Numbered from the stretch's first letter, positions 10,857-22,480 are shown. The stretch is 64,000 nucleotides of DNA from Corallium rubrum (GCA_964035015.1 OZ036010.1:6509467-6573466); one strand, 5' to 3'. Numbers and translations are program-made. The notes: generated by a model not told the origin, from the letters alone.

Positions 10857-11085
10857 TGCATTGCATTGCATTGCATAGCATAGCATTAGCATAGCATAGC
10901 ATAGCATGGCATGGCATGACATGGCATGGCATGACATGGCATAGCATATAGCATGGCATGGCATAGCATAGCGTAGCATAGCATAGCATTGCATAGCATA
11001 GCATGGCATGGCATGGCATGGCATGACATGGCATAGCATATAGCATGGCATGGCATAGCATAGCATTGCCTAGCATTCCCTAGGC
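10857..11085. repeat. Pentanucleotide satellite (AGCAT)n
   Basis: AGCAT/GGCAT repeats with scattered TGACA and GCATATA variants. Stop-free frames here are artefacts. It is followed by a G-rich block (CCGCCGAGAGGGGGG, about 11088-11150) resembling the subterminal part of the hAT-like element at 8678. Confidence 0.95.
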
Positions 11086-11311
11086 CGCCGAGAGGGGGGG
11101 CTAGGGGGAGAGGGCAAGTTGCCCCGGGTCCCCAACTTGAGAGGGCCCCCTAAAATCTTTGAGATTTGCGTATTTGACGTAAGAAAACATGAGGCCAGAA
11201 AGCGTAAAGATCAGTAACACTAATTTCATCTCTATCCAACCCAGGGAACTAATTGAGAACACGTAGACACGAGTCTATGACGTGTGACGTCATCAGCCTC
11301 CGCAAATCGAC

Positions 11312-12302
11312 CTAGCATAGGATATAGCATAGGATATAGCATAGGATATAGCATAGGATATAGCATAGGATATAGCATAGGATATAGCATAGCATATAGC
11401 ATAGCATATAGCATAGCATATAGCATAGCATAGCATATAGCATAGCATAGCATATAGCCATAGCATAGCATAGCATATAGCATAGCATATAGCATAGCAT
11501 ATAGCATAGCATATAGCATAGCATATAGCATAGCATATAGCATAGCATATAGCATAGCATATAGCATAGCATATAGCATAGCATATAGCATAGCATATAG
11601 CATAGCATATAGCATAACATAGCATATAGCGTAGCAAATAGCATAGCATATAGCATAGCATATAGCATATAGCATAGCATATAGCATAGCATATAGCATA
11701 GCATATAGCATAACATATAGCATAGCATATAGCATAGCATATAGCCATAGCATATAGCATATAGCATAGCATATAGCATAGCATATAGCATAGCAAATAG
11801 CATAGCATATAGCGTAGCAAATAACATAGCATATAGCATAGCATATAGCATATAGCATAGCATATAGCATAGCATATAGCATAGCATATAGCATAGCATA
11901 TAGCATAACATATAGCATAGCATAGCATATAGCATAGCATATAGCCATAGCATATAGCATATAGCATAGCATATAGCATAGCATATAGCATAGCAAATAG
12001 CATAGCATATAGCATAGCATATAGCATAGCATATAGCATAGCATATAGCATAGCATATAGCATAGCATATAGCATAGCATATAGCAAAGCATAACATAGG
12101 ATAGCATATAGCATAGCGTAGCATACCATACCATACCATACCGTACCGTACCATACCATACTATACCACAAAACAAAACAAAACAAAACAAAACAAAACA
12201 CCACACCATACCATACCATGCTATACCATACTATACCACACCAGATTAGATCAGACCATATCGTACCATACCATACCACGCCAATCATACTATACCATAC
12301 AA
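11312..12302. repeat. Satellite (ATAGC-type)n passing into (CCATA)n and (AAAAC)n
   Basis: ATAGCATAGC-type repeats fill 11312-12120, showing a higher-order pattern (blocks with ATAGCCATAGC, AACATA or AAATA variants recur near 11460, 11745 and 11943). The array then changes to (CCATA)n with an (AAAAC)n island at about 12168-12200. It produces three overlapping long minus-strand frames that are not genes. Confidence 0.95.
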
Positions 12303-12846
12303 CAAGGGCAGATTTTGTTTTGAGCCAATGAGGGCGTTTGTTTACATTATTTCAACAACCAATCAGATTACTTGAATTTCGTGTGGACTTCCGGTGCAAT
12401 CGAAAATCAACAAAATATTATGGAGCAAACACACCTTCTATAAAAGCTGTACGTGCACGCCGATTTTTAATTTTTTCGTTTCAAACGTGCTTATTCGGAT
12501 AGAATATGAATTTTTCTTTAATTTCCTCGTGGGGATAAACAATCCGTTTTCTAATTCAAAAACAATCGGTCCTTGAATTACGGCTTACGAAGAGCCGCGA
12601 CCAAGCTAAGTCGTCCCCTTCCTTCTAGCAAAAAAAACCTACCAAAGTTTACTTTTCCCGCTTGTTTTGACTTGTCATTAGTATAAGAACCTTCCCTTGT
12701 GGTAACGTGACCGTTTCCGGTTTTAAAGTGTTTACTTCCTTTGGACTCAGGGGGTCTAGTGAAGCATGAAGCTTCTTGTCAGTTCTCATGCAGCGCTCGT
12801 CAACTGGAACTCTTGCATTAATAAATCAAAACGTATGAAGGATGGG
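12303..12846. other. Flank of the large inverted duplication, no gene assigned
   Basis: Mixed sequence with no recognisable exon. The arm homology of the 2.3-kb inverted repeat begins only at 12847. Confidence 0.35.
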
Positions 12847-13101
12847 TTCATCTGTTGCCTAAAGGTTTGCAAATACTGCTTTAAAATATACTTCAATTCG
12901 TGGATCATCGCTAACACTTACGAGAAGTTACTGTCTTGGGGGCTCAACTCGAGGCAAACTGCTTGGTTGACCATGAGCGTTGTCATCAAGACATCAACTA
13001 AACCTGCATTTTTATCGTCATCGTCGTCGTCTTCCTACTCTTTATCGTCGCTGGTCTCTTCGTTGGCTTTATTGTCTGTTTTAGCTTGTTTGATGACGGC
13101 T

Positions 13102-13266
13102 TCATTTGCTGTTTTTCCAAGGGAGATCAATAACCTTTAATTGCAGCGGTTCGTGGCAAATTTGACAAACACAGCTGTCTGGGAGGTTGCACTCCAGGTG
13201 AAAAGAATGTCCACATCCTCGAAATATCCTCCACATTGTGCTTTGTCGTATACATTCAAGACTTTT
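13102..13266 (-). pseudogene. RING-like zinc-finger exon, left-arm copy
   Basis: On the minus strand an acceptor (TTTCAACAG) precedes a frame with ECIRQSTMWRIFRGCGHSFH, then a Cys and CVCQICHE, ending at a stop at 13102. The spacing C..CGH-x2-H-x2-C...C-x2-C fits a RING-H2 type finger. Compared with the right arm it lacks two codons that would supply the first Cys, so one zinc ligand is missing. After the finger the protein becomes Lys-rich and stops early. Confidence 0.55.
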
Positions 13267-13524
13267 CTGTTGAAATGAAAATTGAAGGTATTGGTCTGTT
13301 GGCAAGCCTTAAAACTGACTTTTAGAGTTCTGTAATGAGCAAATTCCCTTAAAACTCAAGAACATTTCAAATGGGAAATTCGACTTTTGGATCGATTTTG
13401 ATTACTGTATTTGATTTAGAGATTCTGGTATAATTTTAAAATCTAATTTATGTTTCTATGGCCCCTGTTTATTTAATCTTCAGTGATACTATTATATGTT
13501 TGTATTATAGTTTAATTTGTATTT

Positions 13525-13595
<71 letters not shown>

Positions 13596-13935
13596 ATAGA
13601 TTGCATCTTACGCATGCTGTGATTGGTCAGTTATTGTGTTTATATCAGGCTATCTGCGAACATGGTTGTGATGTCACAGCATATTTCTTAGTCTTATTTC
13701 ATGAAAGAAATAGAAAATATATGCCATGTGTTTATATACCCTGATACAAACTACCTCTCACATTTGCATCAGGCTATATATACAGGAGTGGCCAAGGAGA
13801 TTTTTCTACCGCTGTAAATCCAAGTGGTAGTATTTGGTTGTTCAGAACTGCTTCACCAAAAAGATTAGGAAGTTTCCATCTGAACAATTGTTTGTGTTGT
13901 TAGGGGCTCCTGGGTAATTCAACTCCCATTCCAGG

Positions 13936-14169
13936 ATGATTGTTCATACTTTCAAATTTTTTCCACCTAAAAAATTTGTGACACCTAAAAAATTCAATTT
14001 TGGTAGCAAAAGAATTGACCAGCTAAAAGTCAAGGCAGCTGAATGTCTTACTGAAAAATTTGAAAGTATCAACAATCATCCTGGAATGGTTGTTGAATTA
14101 CCTAGGACCCCCAACACAAACAATTGTCCAGATGGAAACTTCTTAATCTTTTTGGTGAAGCAGTTCTGA
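13936..14169 (+). pseudogene. Coding remnant spanning the palindrome centre, OTU-like end
   Basis: The frame reads through the spacer into the right arm, with FGSKRIDQLKVKAAECLTEK and, later, CPDGNFL. The latter resembles the PDGNCLF start of OTU-type cysteine proteases, but the catalytic Cys position is Phe. The left arm holds an inverted, more diverged copy of the same region. The OTU reading is weak, resting on a seven-residue motif. Confidence 0.25.
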
Positions 14170-14400
14170 ACAACCAAATACAGACTACCACTTGGATTTA
14201 CAGTGGTAGAAAAATCTCCTTGGCCACTCCTGTTTATATAGCCCGATGCAAACGTGAGAGGGAGTTTGTATCAGGTTATATAAACACAGGGCATGTATTT
14301 TCTATTTCTTTTATGAACTAAGACTAAGAAATATGCTGTGACATCACAACCATGTTCACCTAGCCTGATATAAAACAATAACTGACCAATCACAGCATGC

Positions 14401-14437
<37 letters not shown>

Positions 14438-14472
14438 CAAACAGGGGCCATAATATATATATATATATATAA

Positions 14473-14505
<33 letters not shown>

Positions 14506-14709
14506 AACAGGGGCCATAGAAACATAAATTAGATTTTTAAAATTATACCAGAATCTCTAAATCAAATACAGTAATCAAAATCGATCCAAAAGTCGAATTT
14601 CCCATTTGAAATGTTCTTGAGTTTTAAGGGAATTTGCTCATTACAGAACTCTAAAAGTCAGTTTTAAGGCTTGCCAACAGACCAATACCTTCAATTTTCA
14701 TTTCAACAG

Positions 14710-14947
14710 AAAATGTGATAGTCTTGGATGTACACGACAAAGCACAATGTGGAGGATATTTCGAGGATGTGGACATTCTTTTCACCTGGAGTGCAACCTC
14801 CCAGACAGCTGTGTTTGTCGAATTTGCCACGAACTGCTGCAATTAAAGGTTATTGATCTCCCTTGGAAAACAGCAAATGAAGCCGTCATCAAACAAGCTA
14901 AAACAGACAATAAAGCCAACGAAGAGACCAGCGACGATGAAGAGTAG
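14710..14947 (+). pseudogene. RING-like zinc-finger exon, right-arm copy
   Basis: The acceptor CATTTCAACAG (AG at 14708-14709) opens a frame with KCDSLGCTRQSTMWRIFRGC, then GHSFHLEC and CVCRICHE: two Cys, CGH, H, C, and C-x2-C, a complete RING-H2-like ligand set. A Lys/Asp/Glu-rich tail (ANEETSDDEE) ends at a stop at 14947. RING fingers of this kind act in ubiquitin ligases, but they also occur in proteins carried by DNA transposons. The setting in an inverted duplication favours a transposon-derived or captured fragment. Confidence 0.5.
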
Positions 14948-15185
14948 GAAGACGACGACGATGGCGATAAAAATGCAGGTTTAGTTGATGTCTTGATGAC
15001 AACGCTCATGATCAACCAAGCAGTTTGCCTCGAGTTGAGCCCCCAAGACAGTAACTTCTCGTAAGTGTTAGCGATGATCCACGAATTGAAGTATATTTTA
15101 AAGCAGTATTTGCCAACCGTTAGGCAACAGATGAAAAAAAGGATCCGTACCCTATTCAAATGCTGCTATAGGATATTTCAAGAGT

Positions 15186-15480
15186 TAACCCTTTGCAGCC
15201 TGAAGACGAGTCTTTAGTATTTTATCTTCATTGCTAACGCCAGACGATTTTATTCAGCACAGGCAGAGAGCTTTAAAACCTGATTGAGACACTTTAATCA
15301 CTCACGCAACAATGATTTTGTTGCAAGTTGAATCAGCATGTTGCAGCAAGTAGAACCATAGTTAGTGGAGGGAGATGTCTTTAACCCTTAGCCTGAAGAC
15401 GAGTCTTTAGTATTTTATCTGGCTAACGCTAGACGATTTTATTCCGGACAGGCAGAGGGTCCAGGCCTCAAAGGGTTAAG
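15186..15480. repeat. Two copies of a dispersed ~100-bp repeat
   Basis: The block containing GACGAGTCTTTAGTATTTTA, then GCTAACGCCAGACGATTTTA and an AGCACAGG/CAGAGG end, occurs at about 15189-15285 and 15395-15475. Relatives form a tandem trio at 47175-47499. The flanking words TTAACCCTTTG and CAAAGGGTTAA make each copy slightly foldback. Confidence 0.7.
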
Positions 15481-15576
15481 TCTCTCGACATTGAAGGAAC
15501 TACATGTCAGTTTCGAAATATCAACAATACTAGTACCATCATTTCACGACTTGCTCCAAACTTGACCATGTAGCTC

Positions 15577-18178
15577 AGGTTGCATTTACACTGTGACGGC
15601 ACGGTAATCCCTTTGGATAAACTAGCACATGCACCGTAGCGATTGTTTACACTATAACGAATACTGTAGCGTAATGAATTACATCCGGAGTGCTAAGCGT
15701 AGTGACTACACTACGGCAAACCACTCCGGAACAGTGTACATCGCCAGAAATCATAACCCTCGCGCCCGTCGTGAGTAGTCAGTGGTAACACCCAAAGGAT
15801 AACATTTTATTTGATTATAAGAGCAGGGAAATCTGTCTGCGCATGCGTCAGCCGCAAGTCTAGTGCGGGTTTTCCACTGGGGTTTTCAAAAGGAAAACAA
15901 ATATGGCGGTCGGATGGCCAGGAAAAAGTTTGCTATTTAATATCGTTTCTTTTCTGCATTTTGAAATGTACAAGGGTCTCGACAAAAGCTACATGCATGG
16001 CCTATAATAGAAATTGTAACTAAAATAAAGAAAATACTTGGAATGTCGAAAATCAAACAATATATTTACAAACGTGTGGCATGTCCAGAATGACAGTCGT
16101 ATAATAACAGCGACAAACGCATGGTTTCGAAGACGAAATGAGGGGTCACCGGCAATTTTTAACGGTAAACATTTACCAACAATGGGTTCCCATACAACCA
16201 GAGAATAAAGTCACATGATTTTGGTTTTGGAGCAAAAGGCAAACTTTGCAGAAATTAACAATATTTGGATGTCGTCGCCACACTGAAATTAGTAGCATAG
16301 ACAAGTCAAACTTCATTGTAAGATCTGAGCAAGACAAAAAAACTGATTATATATTTCTATGTACCAACGGAATTATACATAAATTTAGCACAACATTGTG
16401 GCAATAAAGGTCTAGCTCAATATAAAACAGAATCTAAGTTCGTTTTACAGAAAGCATTAACTAGTAAACAAGTCGTCGGATGAAAGGAATGAATACATAA
16501 TTTACCTACCAACGGCAATTTTCCCATTACTAAATACCCCTCAGATATCAAGAGCAGAACTTGGATAAACATGAACCGGTAATTAAATTTTGGAGCAAAA
16601 GGTAAATTTTACGATATAGTCGATCAGTCATCCCCCACCGATTTGGCTCTAATGTGGTTTCTTATACCGCCATTTCATCTTCCAATATTTATATAACCTG
16701 CCACTTGAAATATCTTCTTTCAAATCTCAGAACAAAGGCCGTGTTGCCAGGAAATTATCGACATATGTTAAAGCTCTGGTTCACAGACAGATAGTTAGTA
16801 AATCTTGCAAATATCTTGCTGGTTGTGTCTTCTTCACATTTTCAAATTTTCGATGTAAACAGCCACATAACTCAATGAGCCTGCTGTATTTCTCAATAGC
16901 GGCAACAAATTTCCCTGCTCTTTTTGATTATATTTTGTTCAACATTTCGCGCCTATGCGTCTACTGCGAACGTTTTCTCAGGAAATAATCCACTGTAGAA
17001 GTTATAAAATATATTGGCAGAAAGATAATTCATACATCCAACATACGTACAGTTTACCGACCAAATAACTTAGTTTCCCTAAAAAAAGCGAAATACCGAA
17101 CCTGTCCAAATCATAATAGCGGCCGCTATTATGAATTTTTTTTTCGTATGTATTATAATCTGCCTTCTCCGAATGTTTTCTCGGGAAATAAACCACTGTA
17201 GTAGCTTCAAATATACTGAGTAAATATTGAATGCCAGGTTTATTGTAATGCTCCGACTTTTTAATTTGTTTTCTAATTTGGGTAAGTATATATGTTGTGC
17301 ACGTACAGTTTATCTGACCAAATAGCTTAGTTTCCCTTAAAGAAAAAGCGAAATACCGAACATGTCCAAATCATAATAGCGGCCGCTATTATGAATTTTT
17401 TTCCGTATGTATTATAATCTGTCTTCTCCAAATGTTTTCTTGGGAAAAAACCCACTGTAGTAGCTTCAAATATATTGGAAGAATATACACGTACAGTTTA
17501 TCCGACCAAATAGCTTAATTTTCTTAAAAAAAAGTGAAATACCGAACGTATGTCCAACACGAACTAGAGATGCTTGTTGAACGTCCCGGGTATTCCAGGG
17601 TGAAATCCTCCGGCCGGTAGAAACATTCTCATGTAAACCCGGGATGAAAAACGGAAAAAAGCACTTTTTCGACAGAAAAAAGGTAAGATCAATTTGTTCC
17701 TTAGCAATGTTTAAGTACTTGGAATTGAAAGCTCTAGTCTTCATGTTTACGTCCTGGGGATCACATGTCGTTCGAGCTTTGCTTTTATAAAAAGTTCACT
17801 TGATTTAGGTAACTCGACGGAAGTTTATAGTGCAAGTACCCAATTTGTAAGGAGAAGAGCAACGAAAATGTTCATCGAGAAAAGTAAGGTCAATTTTAAA
17901 CATACAAGAGTGACTGTTACTCCTAGATGTAGTTTATATGCCTTACTCCTGTACTGGGGGATCACATTTTTTATTTTTTGTGCATAAATAATAAAAATTG
18001 GGAATAAAAGGACTTTTCCTATACATTTCATTACATTGAGTGAGTTCGCGACATTGGCCTCAGGGGCCTGGTGCGAGTGTAATATTTCAGTTGATGGTTA
18101 TGATTTCTGGCGATGAACAAAGAAACGTAGGCGTTTTTGAACAGAAGTCTTACCGTACCGTAATAGTGTAAATGAGGC
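15577..18178. mobile_element. Candidate 2.6-kb inverted-terminal element
   Basis: CATTTACACTGTGACGGCAC near 15589 is the approximate inverse of CGTACCGTAATAGTGTAAAT at 18153-18172. ATCGCCAGAAATCATAACC near 15740 is the inverse of sequence at 18091-18113. No transposase frame and no clean target duplication were found. The interior carries the 16970-17560 repeat units. The boundaries are tentative. Confidence 0.4.
16970..17560. repeat. Three imperfect ~200-260-bp tandem units
   Basis: Units start at about 16973, 17171 and 17435 with GTTTTCTCGGGAAATAAACC-like sequence. They share a stretch near GCGAAATACCGAAC and the palindrome ATAATAGCGGCCGCTATTAT (in the first two units; a NotI-type site). 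No coding frame. Confidence 0.75.
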
Positions 18179-18240
18179 CTGTCGGTGGAGCATCGGACTA
18201 GTAAACCGAAGGTTGCGGGTTCGAATCTCACTTACCTCAA
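18174..18240 (+). repeat. tRNA-like (SINE head) sequence
   Basis: An A-box-like TCGGTGGAGCATC and a B box GGTTCGAATCTC are spaced as in a tRNA. An anticodon-arm remnant would carry AGT. Acceptor and T stems are poorly paired, so this is a tRNA-derived SINE or tRNA pseudogene rather than a working tRNA. Confidence 0.55.
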
Positions 18241-19014
18241 CCGCGGTTACGTAGAGTTTTTCTCTGCTTACCCGGTATGGTTCATCACTCGGAGTAGCAC
18301 CGTATATCATTCTACTAGAAATACATGAATGCAACAACCCCCCGCCTCTTTTATTAAATGGTTTTTTGAAACACCCCCCACCCACCCATCCTGATTTAAA
18401 ATAAGCACTCCTGATATAGATGTACAACCAATATAAAAACAAACAGATTTTAAAACAAATGATAATCCTCTAATCCTCGAGATAATTATAGAATTTATGG
18501 ATAGGATGACTATATAACTGATTTAATGAAGGTTGAACATATCAAAGCAAAACTTAGATCTGGTTGTAACAAATATATTGTTTTTATACTGAGGAGGATT
18601 CAAAAGGGATTACCTTTAGCAAGCACTTAAATGGCTTAGGGCTTCCTTATGTGGCTATGTATACATGCTTTGCAAAGGCAGAATTAAAAGTTAACAGCTC
18701 AAAAGTACATTTATAATAGTCTGAGATAAAAACAATTCACTAGAATCGGATCCCAGAAAGAAGTATTAAACAGACCACGTTTCAGTCGAAAATTTGGAAA
18801 TACAGCAAAAAAAATCGCCAAAGCCCATGCAAAGTCAATGAATAACATCAACATAAGCTTATAAAGGAAGTGTTTTCAGTTAGCTTTAGTTAAGCTGACT
18901 TATGGTTTGGACGAGCAAAGGGAAGGCACGAAAACGTGAAGCTGTATATATTGTTTAGGTTATTAAGAGAACAAGAATCCTACCGTTTATAACTTTAAAA
19001 TGATTTGACCACTG
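18241..19014. other. No gene seen
   Basis: Probable SINE tail to about 18310, then AT-rich intronic DNA. No exon or element end was recognised. Confidence 0.35.
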
Positions 19015-19129
19015 AGGCCCCGTTTATACTAGAGCAAAAGTATCCGGATTCACATTGTTTTTCATCCTCATGGGAATAAAAAAATTGTTTTTTTAATCCG
19101 GATACTTTTGCTCTAGTGTAAACGGGGTC
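19015..19129. mobile_element. Small foldback MITE (CCCCGTTTATACTAGAGC type)
   Basis: Arms of about 40 bp, GCCCCGTTTATACTAGAGCA on the left and its inverse at 19095-19127, surround a 35-bp spacer. The CCCGTTTACAC-like end resembles the MITEs at 38619 and 46403. Confidence 0.75.
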
Positions 19130-19379
19130 TGAGTGACCACAACCACTGCAATTCAGATCGAGTTTTGTTTACCATACGGCGTTTGGTTTCTTCAGGTTCT
19201 CTGGTTTCGCTTCAAGATATATTAAACAGGCTGTTTGTATCCTTTCCTTCGTTGTTCTCTTTTATTATTTAAGTAGAACAGGCTCCATTTTTAAACGAAA
19301 GCAAAATACTGACAGATTTAATAGTTTTCTTCGTCGCTAGTCACCAGTGTCCAACTATTCTTACCGCGTGACACCGTAC

Positions 19380-19381
<2 letters not shown>

Positions 19382-19429
<48 letters not shown>

Positions 19430-19434
19430 TAAAC
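19382..19434. repeat. (TA)n / (AAAT)n microsatellite
   Basis: (TA)n over about 19382-19418, followed by ATAA repeats. Confidence 0.9.
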
Positions 19435-19655
19435 TATTTCCCAGATTTCGTCTCCCTCGCTTTTTCTACACGCGTGTAAAATGGACTCCACGCGTGTCGA
19501 GATTAGCACTCTCACGGCTCGGGGATATATAGATGCAAGTGTTTTATTAGAAAATATGCAGCGTCGTATTTTCCATATCCTCACTAGTGAAGATATCGAT
19601 GACGTCATTAAGAATTTTACCTCTTTTTGCATTGAATCTATATAATAAAAAGAAA

Positions 19656-19792
19656 ATTACACGCTGGCTTGAAGATATGAATTTTATCTTCGAGTGGTAA
19701 AAACGATATTTTACTCATTCGCTCCGCTCATTCGTAAAATATTGTTTTCACCACTCGGAGATAAAATCCATATCTTCGCACCACTGTGTAAT
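19656..19792. mobile_element. Palindromic MITE, ATTACAC ends
   Basis: The ends ATTACACGCTGG and CCACTGTGTAAT enclose arms (TATCTTCGAGTGG with CCACTCGGAGATA) and a centre with ATTCGCTCCGCTCATTCG. Almost the whole length is self-complementary. Confidence 0.75.
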
Positions 19793-19868
19793 ATCCTCTA
19801 TATTCTCCATGCCCCCGAGCTTGCTGTCCCACAATAATCATTTCTTTTCACACAGTGTTATATCTTTG

Positions 19869-20360
19869 TTTAAAGTGCCTATGAAACGAAAATTAAATCT
19901 GTCTTATTTAAAAGAACACTTAAAATGACAAAGTGACATCTTTTGCAGTTTTTCGTTTCTTTGCTTCGTTATTGAGATACTTCAGGTTATTTGATATACA
20001 AATTAAACATTTTGACGTCACACGTGCATAATGAGTTACCGAAAAAGTTATACACCTTTGCTATTGTCAAATTATAAATACAATCACTTGAAAATCTACA
20101 TGTTTAGTGTTTTGGGCGAAACACACGCACTTGCTTCCTTTGAATTATTTTGGTTTGATAATAGCAAAGATATATAACTTTTTTCGATAACTCATTATGC
20201 ACATGTGACGTCAAAATTTTAATTTGCATATCAAACAAACTGAAATATCTCAAGAACGAAGCAAGGAAACGAAAAACTTCAAAAGACGTTACTCTATCAT
20301 TTTAAATGTTCTTACAAATAAGACAGACTTAATTTTCGTTTCATGCATAGGCACTTTAAA
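19869..20360. mobile_element. MITE of the TTTAAAGTGCCTATG family, full copy
   Basis: The outer ends TTTAAAGTGCCTATGAAACG and inverse meet at 20360, with arms of roughly 220 bp. Each arm contains TGACGTCA (20013-20020 and 20206-20213). It ends 24 bp before the acceptor of the first Death-like exon, so it sits inside the branch-point region of that intron. Relatives are at 21205 (one arm), 34531 and 36778. Confidence 0.85.
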
Positions 20361-20384
20361 TTACGATATGTTTGTCTTCTATAG

Positions 20385-20671
20385 TTGTTGTCAGTCGCAC
20401 TACAAGACTATCCAATTCAGAGATTAGTCGTTTGAGTTGCTGCGTGGGCTTGGATTGGGACGGCTTGGCTGGACTTTTGGATATTCCGTATGCTGAACGA
20501 GAAGAATTAAGATTTAACGTCACTAGCTACGCAGGTTTCTCTTCGAAAGTTGAAGTGATATTGGGGAAGTTTAACAAGAGTAAATCTTTCTGCAGGAAAC
20601 GGCTTATTACGATAGTAGAGGAACTCGAAAGACACGACTTGAGAAAGGAAATTGTTAGTGGTGTACCCGAG
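20385..20671 (+). CDS. Death-like domain exon 1
   Basis: The acceptor TTTGTCTTCTATAG ends at 20384 and the donor is CCCGAG|GTATGC. It encodes about 96 residues, phase 1 in and phase 0 out. After RTTRLSNSEISRLSC come a conserved-looking DWDGLAGLLDI (helix 2-3 core Trp), then FSSKVEVILGKFNKSKSFCR and IVEELERHDLRKEIV. These correspond to the six-helix Death-domain pattern with the near-terminal RxDL-like motif (ERHDLRKE). Death domains form homotypic complexes in apoptotic and inflammatory signalling. It pairs with the second domain at 22580 through the linker exon. Call on pattern only. Confidence 0.65.
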
Positions 20672-20713
20672 GTATGCATCCAAACGTTATTTTTCGAGAA
20701 CTGCGTGATTTAA

Positions 20714-21059
20714 TAGCCTGTGCCCCAGACCACACACGCCTCGTGTATGGCCTGTGCATCAATCTCCAAAAACCTGTCCCGTGGCGTCACCATTTTCACC
20801 GCCGTGCAAGTGGTGAAAAGTTATGCATTTATAATCAAGTTATGCTTTTTAACTTTTAAGATAATACTTTAATTTCTACAAAAGGTTAACTTTTGAAGAC
20901 AGGAAAAATTGTCTTTGATGTTTTAAGTTTTTGCATAATTTTCTTATGAATGCATAAACTTACACCGACTGGCGGTGAAAATAGTGACGTCACTGGACAA
21001 GTTTTTTGAGATCGATGCACAGACCATACACGAGGCGTGTGTGGTCTGGGTACAGGTTA
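20714..21059. mobile_element. Foldback MITE in the Death-gene intron
   Basis: The arms begin TAGCCTGTGCCCCAGACCAC and, inverted, TAACCTGTACCCAGACCACA, with ACACGAGGCGTGTGTGG in the right arm. Flanks GTGATTTAA (20705-20713) and GTGATTGAG (21060-21068) match in 7 of 9 bases, a possible decayed 9-bp duplication as in Mutator-like elements. Confidence 0.75.
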
Positions 21060-21204
21060 GTGATTGAGTGGTTACAGAATGTTCTGGTTTATGTAATTTA
21101 AGATAGACCGTGGATAGTAAAAAGACTGGATACGATACTTGATGGCGTGAGCATGGCATTTTGTTGAAATTGATGAGTTTAAGAAGCCGGCCAATAATAC
21201 AGTT

Positions 21205-21388
21205 TATAATTTTTCGATAACTCATTATGCACATGTGACGTCACAACGTTTAATTTTTATATCAAACAAACTGAAATATCTCAAGAACGAAGCAAGGAAA
21301 CGAAAAACTTCAAAAGATGTTACTCTATCATTTTAAGTGTTCTTTCAAATAAGAAAAACTTAATTTTCGTTTCACAGGCACTTTAAAA
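21205..21388. mobile_element. Single arm of the TTTAAAGTGCC MITE family
   Basis: It matches the right arm of the element at 19869-20360, including TGACGTCA (21236-21243), AATATCTCAAGAACGAAGCA and the GGCACTTTAAA end. The left arm is missing. Confidence 0.8.
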
Positions 21389-22128
21389 GAAAATATCAAG
21401 GTTTACTAGATAAAATATGCATCGCAAGCAAAGCGAAGTACTTTTGTCCAACGCCAGTTCAATTGACGGTACCGAAAAACATGGCGGCGGTACATTTAAC
21501 CACAATGCTTTGCGACTTCAAATTAGCTCAAATAACAATTAAACATTGTTTATCAGGTTAACATACTAAAATTCTTTTTTAGTTCATCTTTTTAAAGACC
21601 TATCTTCCGATAACTGTACAAGAAACAATATTTACTATGCGCAAAGGATTGTGGTTAAATGTATAGGTACAATTGTACAATTGAAAATGCAAAAGTACAA
21701 TTGCAACAACACAGAAAACATCAAAACAAAGGTCAAAACGTTAACGTCGAGCACTCGTTTGTGGCTTAGGCAGGTTTGTAAGGCGATAAAACCATTTGAA
21801 TTGTCAACGTAGTTATCTGAATGCGAGAATAAGAAGAATTGGAAGAAAACTTTACTTAAAAACCTCAGTAAAACAATTATACTCATACAATTGAACAGCA
21901 AAGATTAGCTCTGTCTCGGCGGCATCCGACTCTCAAGTCTTATGGATTTTACTCGTCCCAGGGAAAATCCACGGATGGGAAAGGGTTGAGCAAGATATAG
22001 TTTTTGCTTTTGAATTGTATAGGATTTACAACGGATTTCCCTGTAAATCACACATAATTTGACTCCTTATATCGTATATATTACTTTTTGTTATTTTTTA
22101 TAGAAATTAACTTTTTTATTTTGTTCAG
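21389..22128. other. Intron, nothing recognised
   Basis: Intronic AT-rich DNA ending in the pyrimidine tract TTTATTTTGTTCAG of the next acceptor. No element ends were noticed. Confidence 0.4.
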
Positions 22129-22198
22129 ACGGACGACGAAAATGAAGAAAACCCAGAAAGGCCAGAAAATGAAAATGGACCCATTGAGAATAATAACG
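22129..22198 (+). CDS. Short acidic linker exon between Death-like domains
   Basis: Bounded by TTTGTTCAG at 22128 and AACG|GTAATT at 22198/22199. Phase 0 in and phase 1 out fit both neighbours exactly. It encodes 23 codons rich in Glu, Asn, Asp and Pro (TDDENEENPERPENENG), an expected flexible linker. No domain. Too short for an ORF scan; support is splice signals, phase and composition. Confidence 0.6.
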
Positions 22199-22267
22199 GT
22201 AATTATTTTGTAAACTAATTTTCTCAAATGGTGGGACGAACGATTTTGCCAAATTGATTTGCAAAAA

Positions 22268-22480
22268 GAAATTTGTTGTTTCTGTCTTTGTCATCTTTGT
22301 CGTCTTTGTCCTCTTTGTTCTCTTTGTCACCTTTGTCCTCCTTTTCTTCTTTGTCCTCCTATTCTTCTTTGTCGTCTTTGTCGTCTTTGTCCCCTTTTCC
22401 CCTTTTCCCCCTTTTCCCTCTTTGCCCTGTTTGTCCTCTTTGTTCTCTCTGTCCTTGGCGTTGGCGTCGTCGCCGCCGGG
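22268..22480 (+). repeat. Pyrimidine-rich (CTTTGTC)-like tract
   Basis: The plus strand is almost pure C/T/G with repeats of TTTGTCCTC and CTTTGTCGTC. It lies about 100 bp before the acceptor of the last exon, in the sense polarity expected of a polypyrimidine tract. It keeps three frames open artefactually. Confidence 0.8.

Larger units (their letters stand above)
12847..15135. repeat. 2.3-kb inverted duplication (arms about 1.1 kb)
   Basis: The arm 12847-13965 is an inverted copy of about 14050-15135, with a spacer of about 85 bp. Matching blocks include TTCATCTGTTGCCT at the left edge, its complement at 15122-15135, (TA)n tracts inside both arms (13530-13588 and 14402-14491), and a RING-like exon in each arm. 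The arms differ by substitutions, small indels and TA length. This looks like a head-to-head duplication of one coding fragment, possibly from a transposon, inside the Death-gene intron. Confidence 0.88.

Noticed and set aside
11232-12288. Three overlapping 280-331-residue frames of Cys-Tyr-Ala-Met repeats
   Set aside because: Translation of (ATAGC)n satellite in all three minus frames.
18174-18240. Functional tRNA gene (AGT anticodon)
   Set aside because: Acceptor and T-arm pairing is broken and a SINE-like tail follows; kept only as a SINE head.
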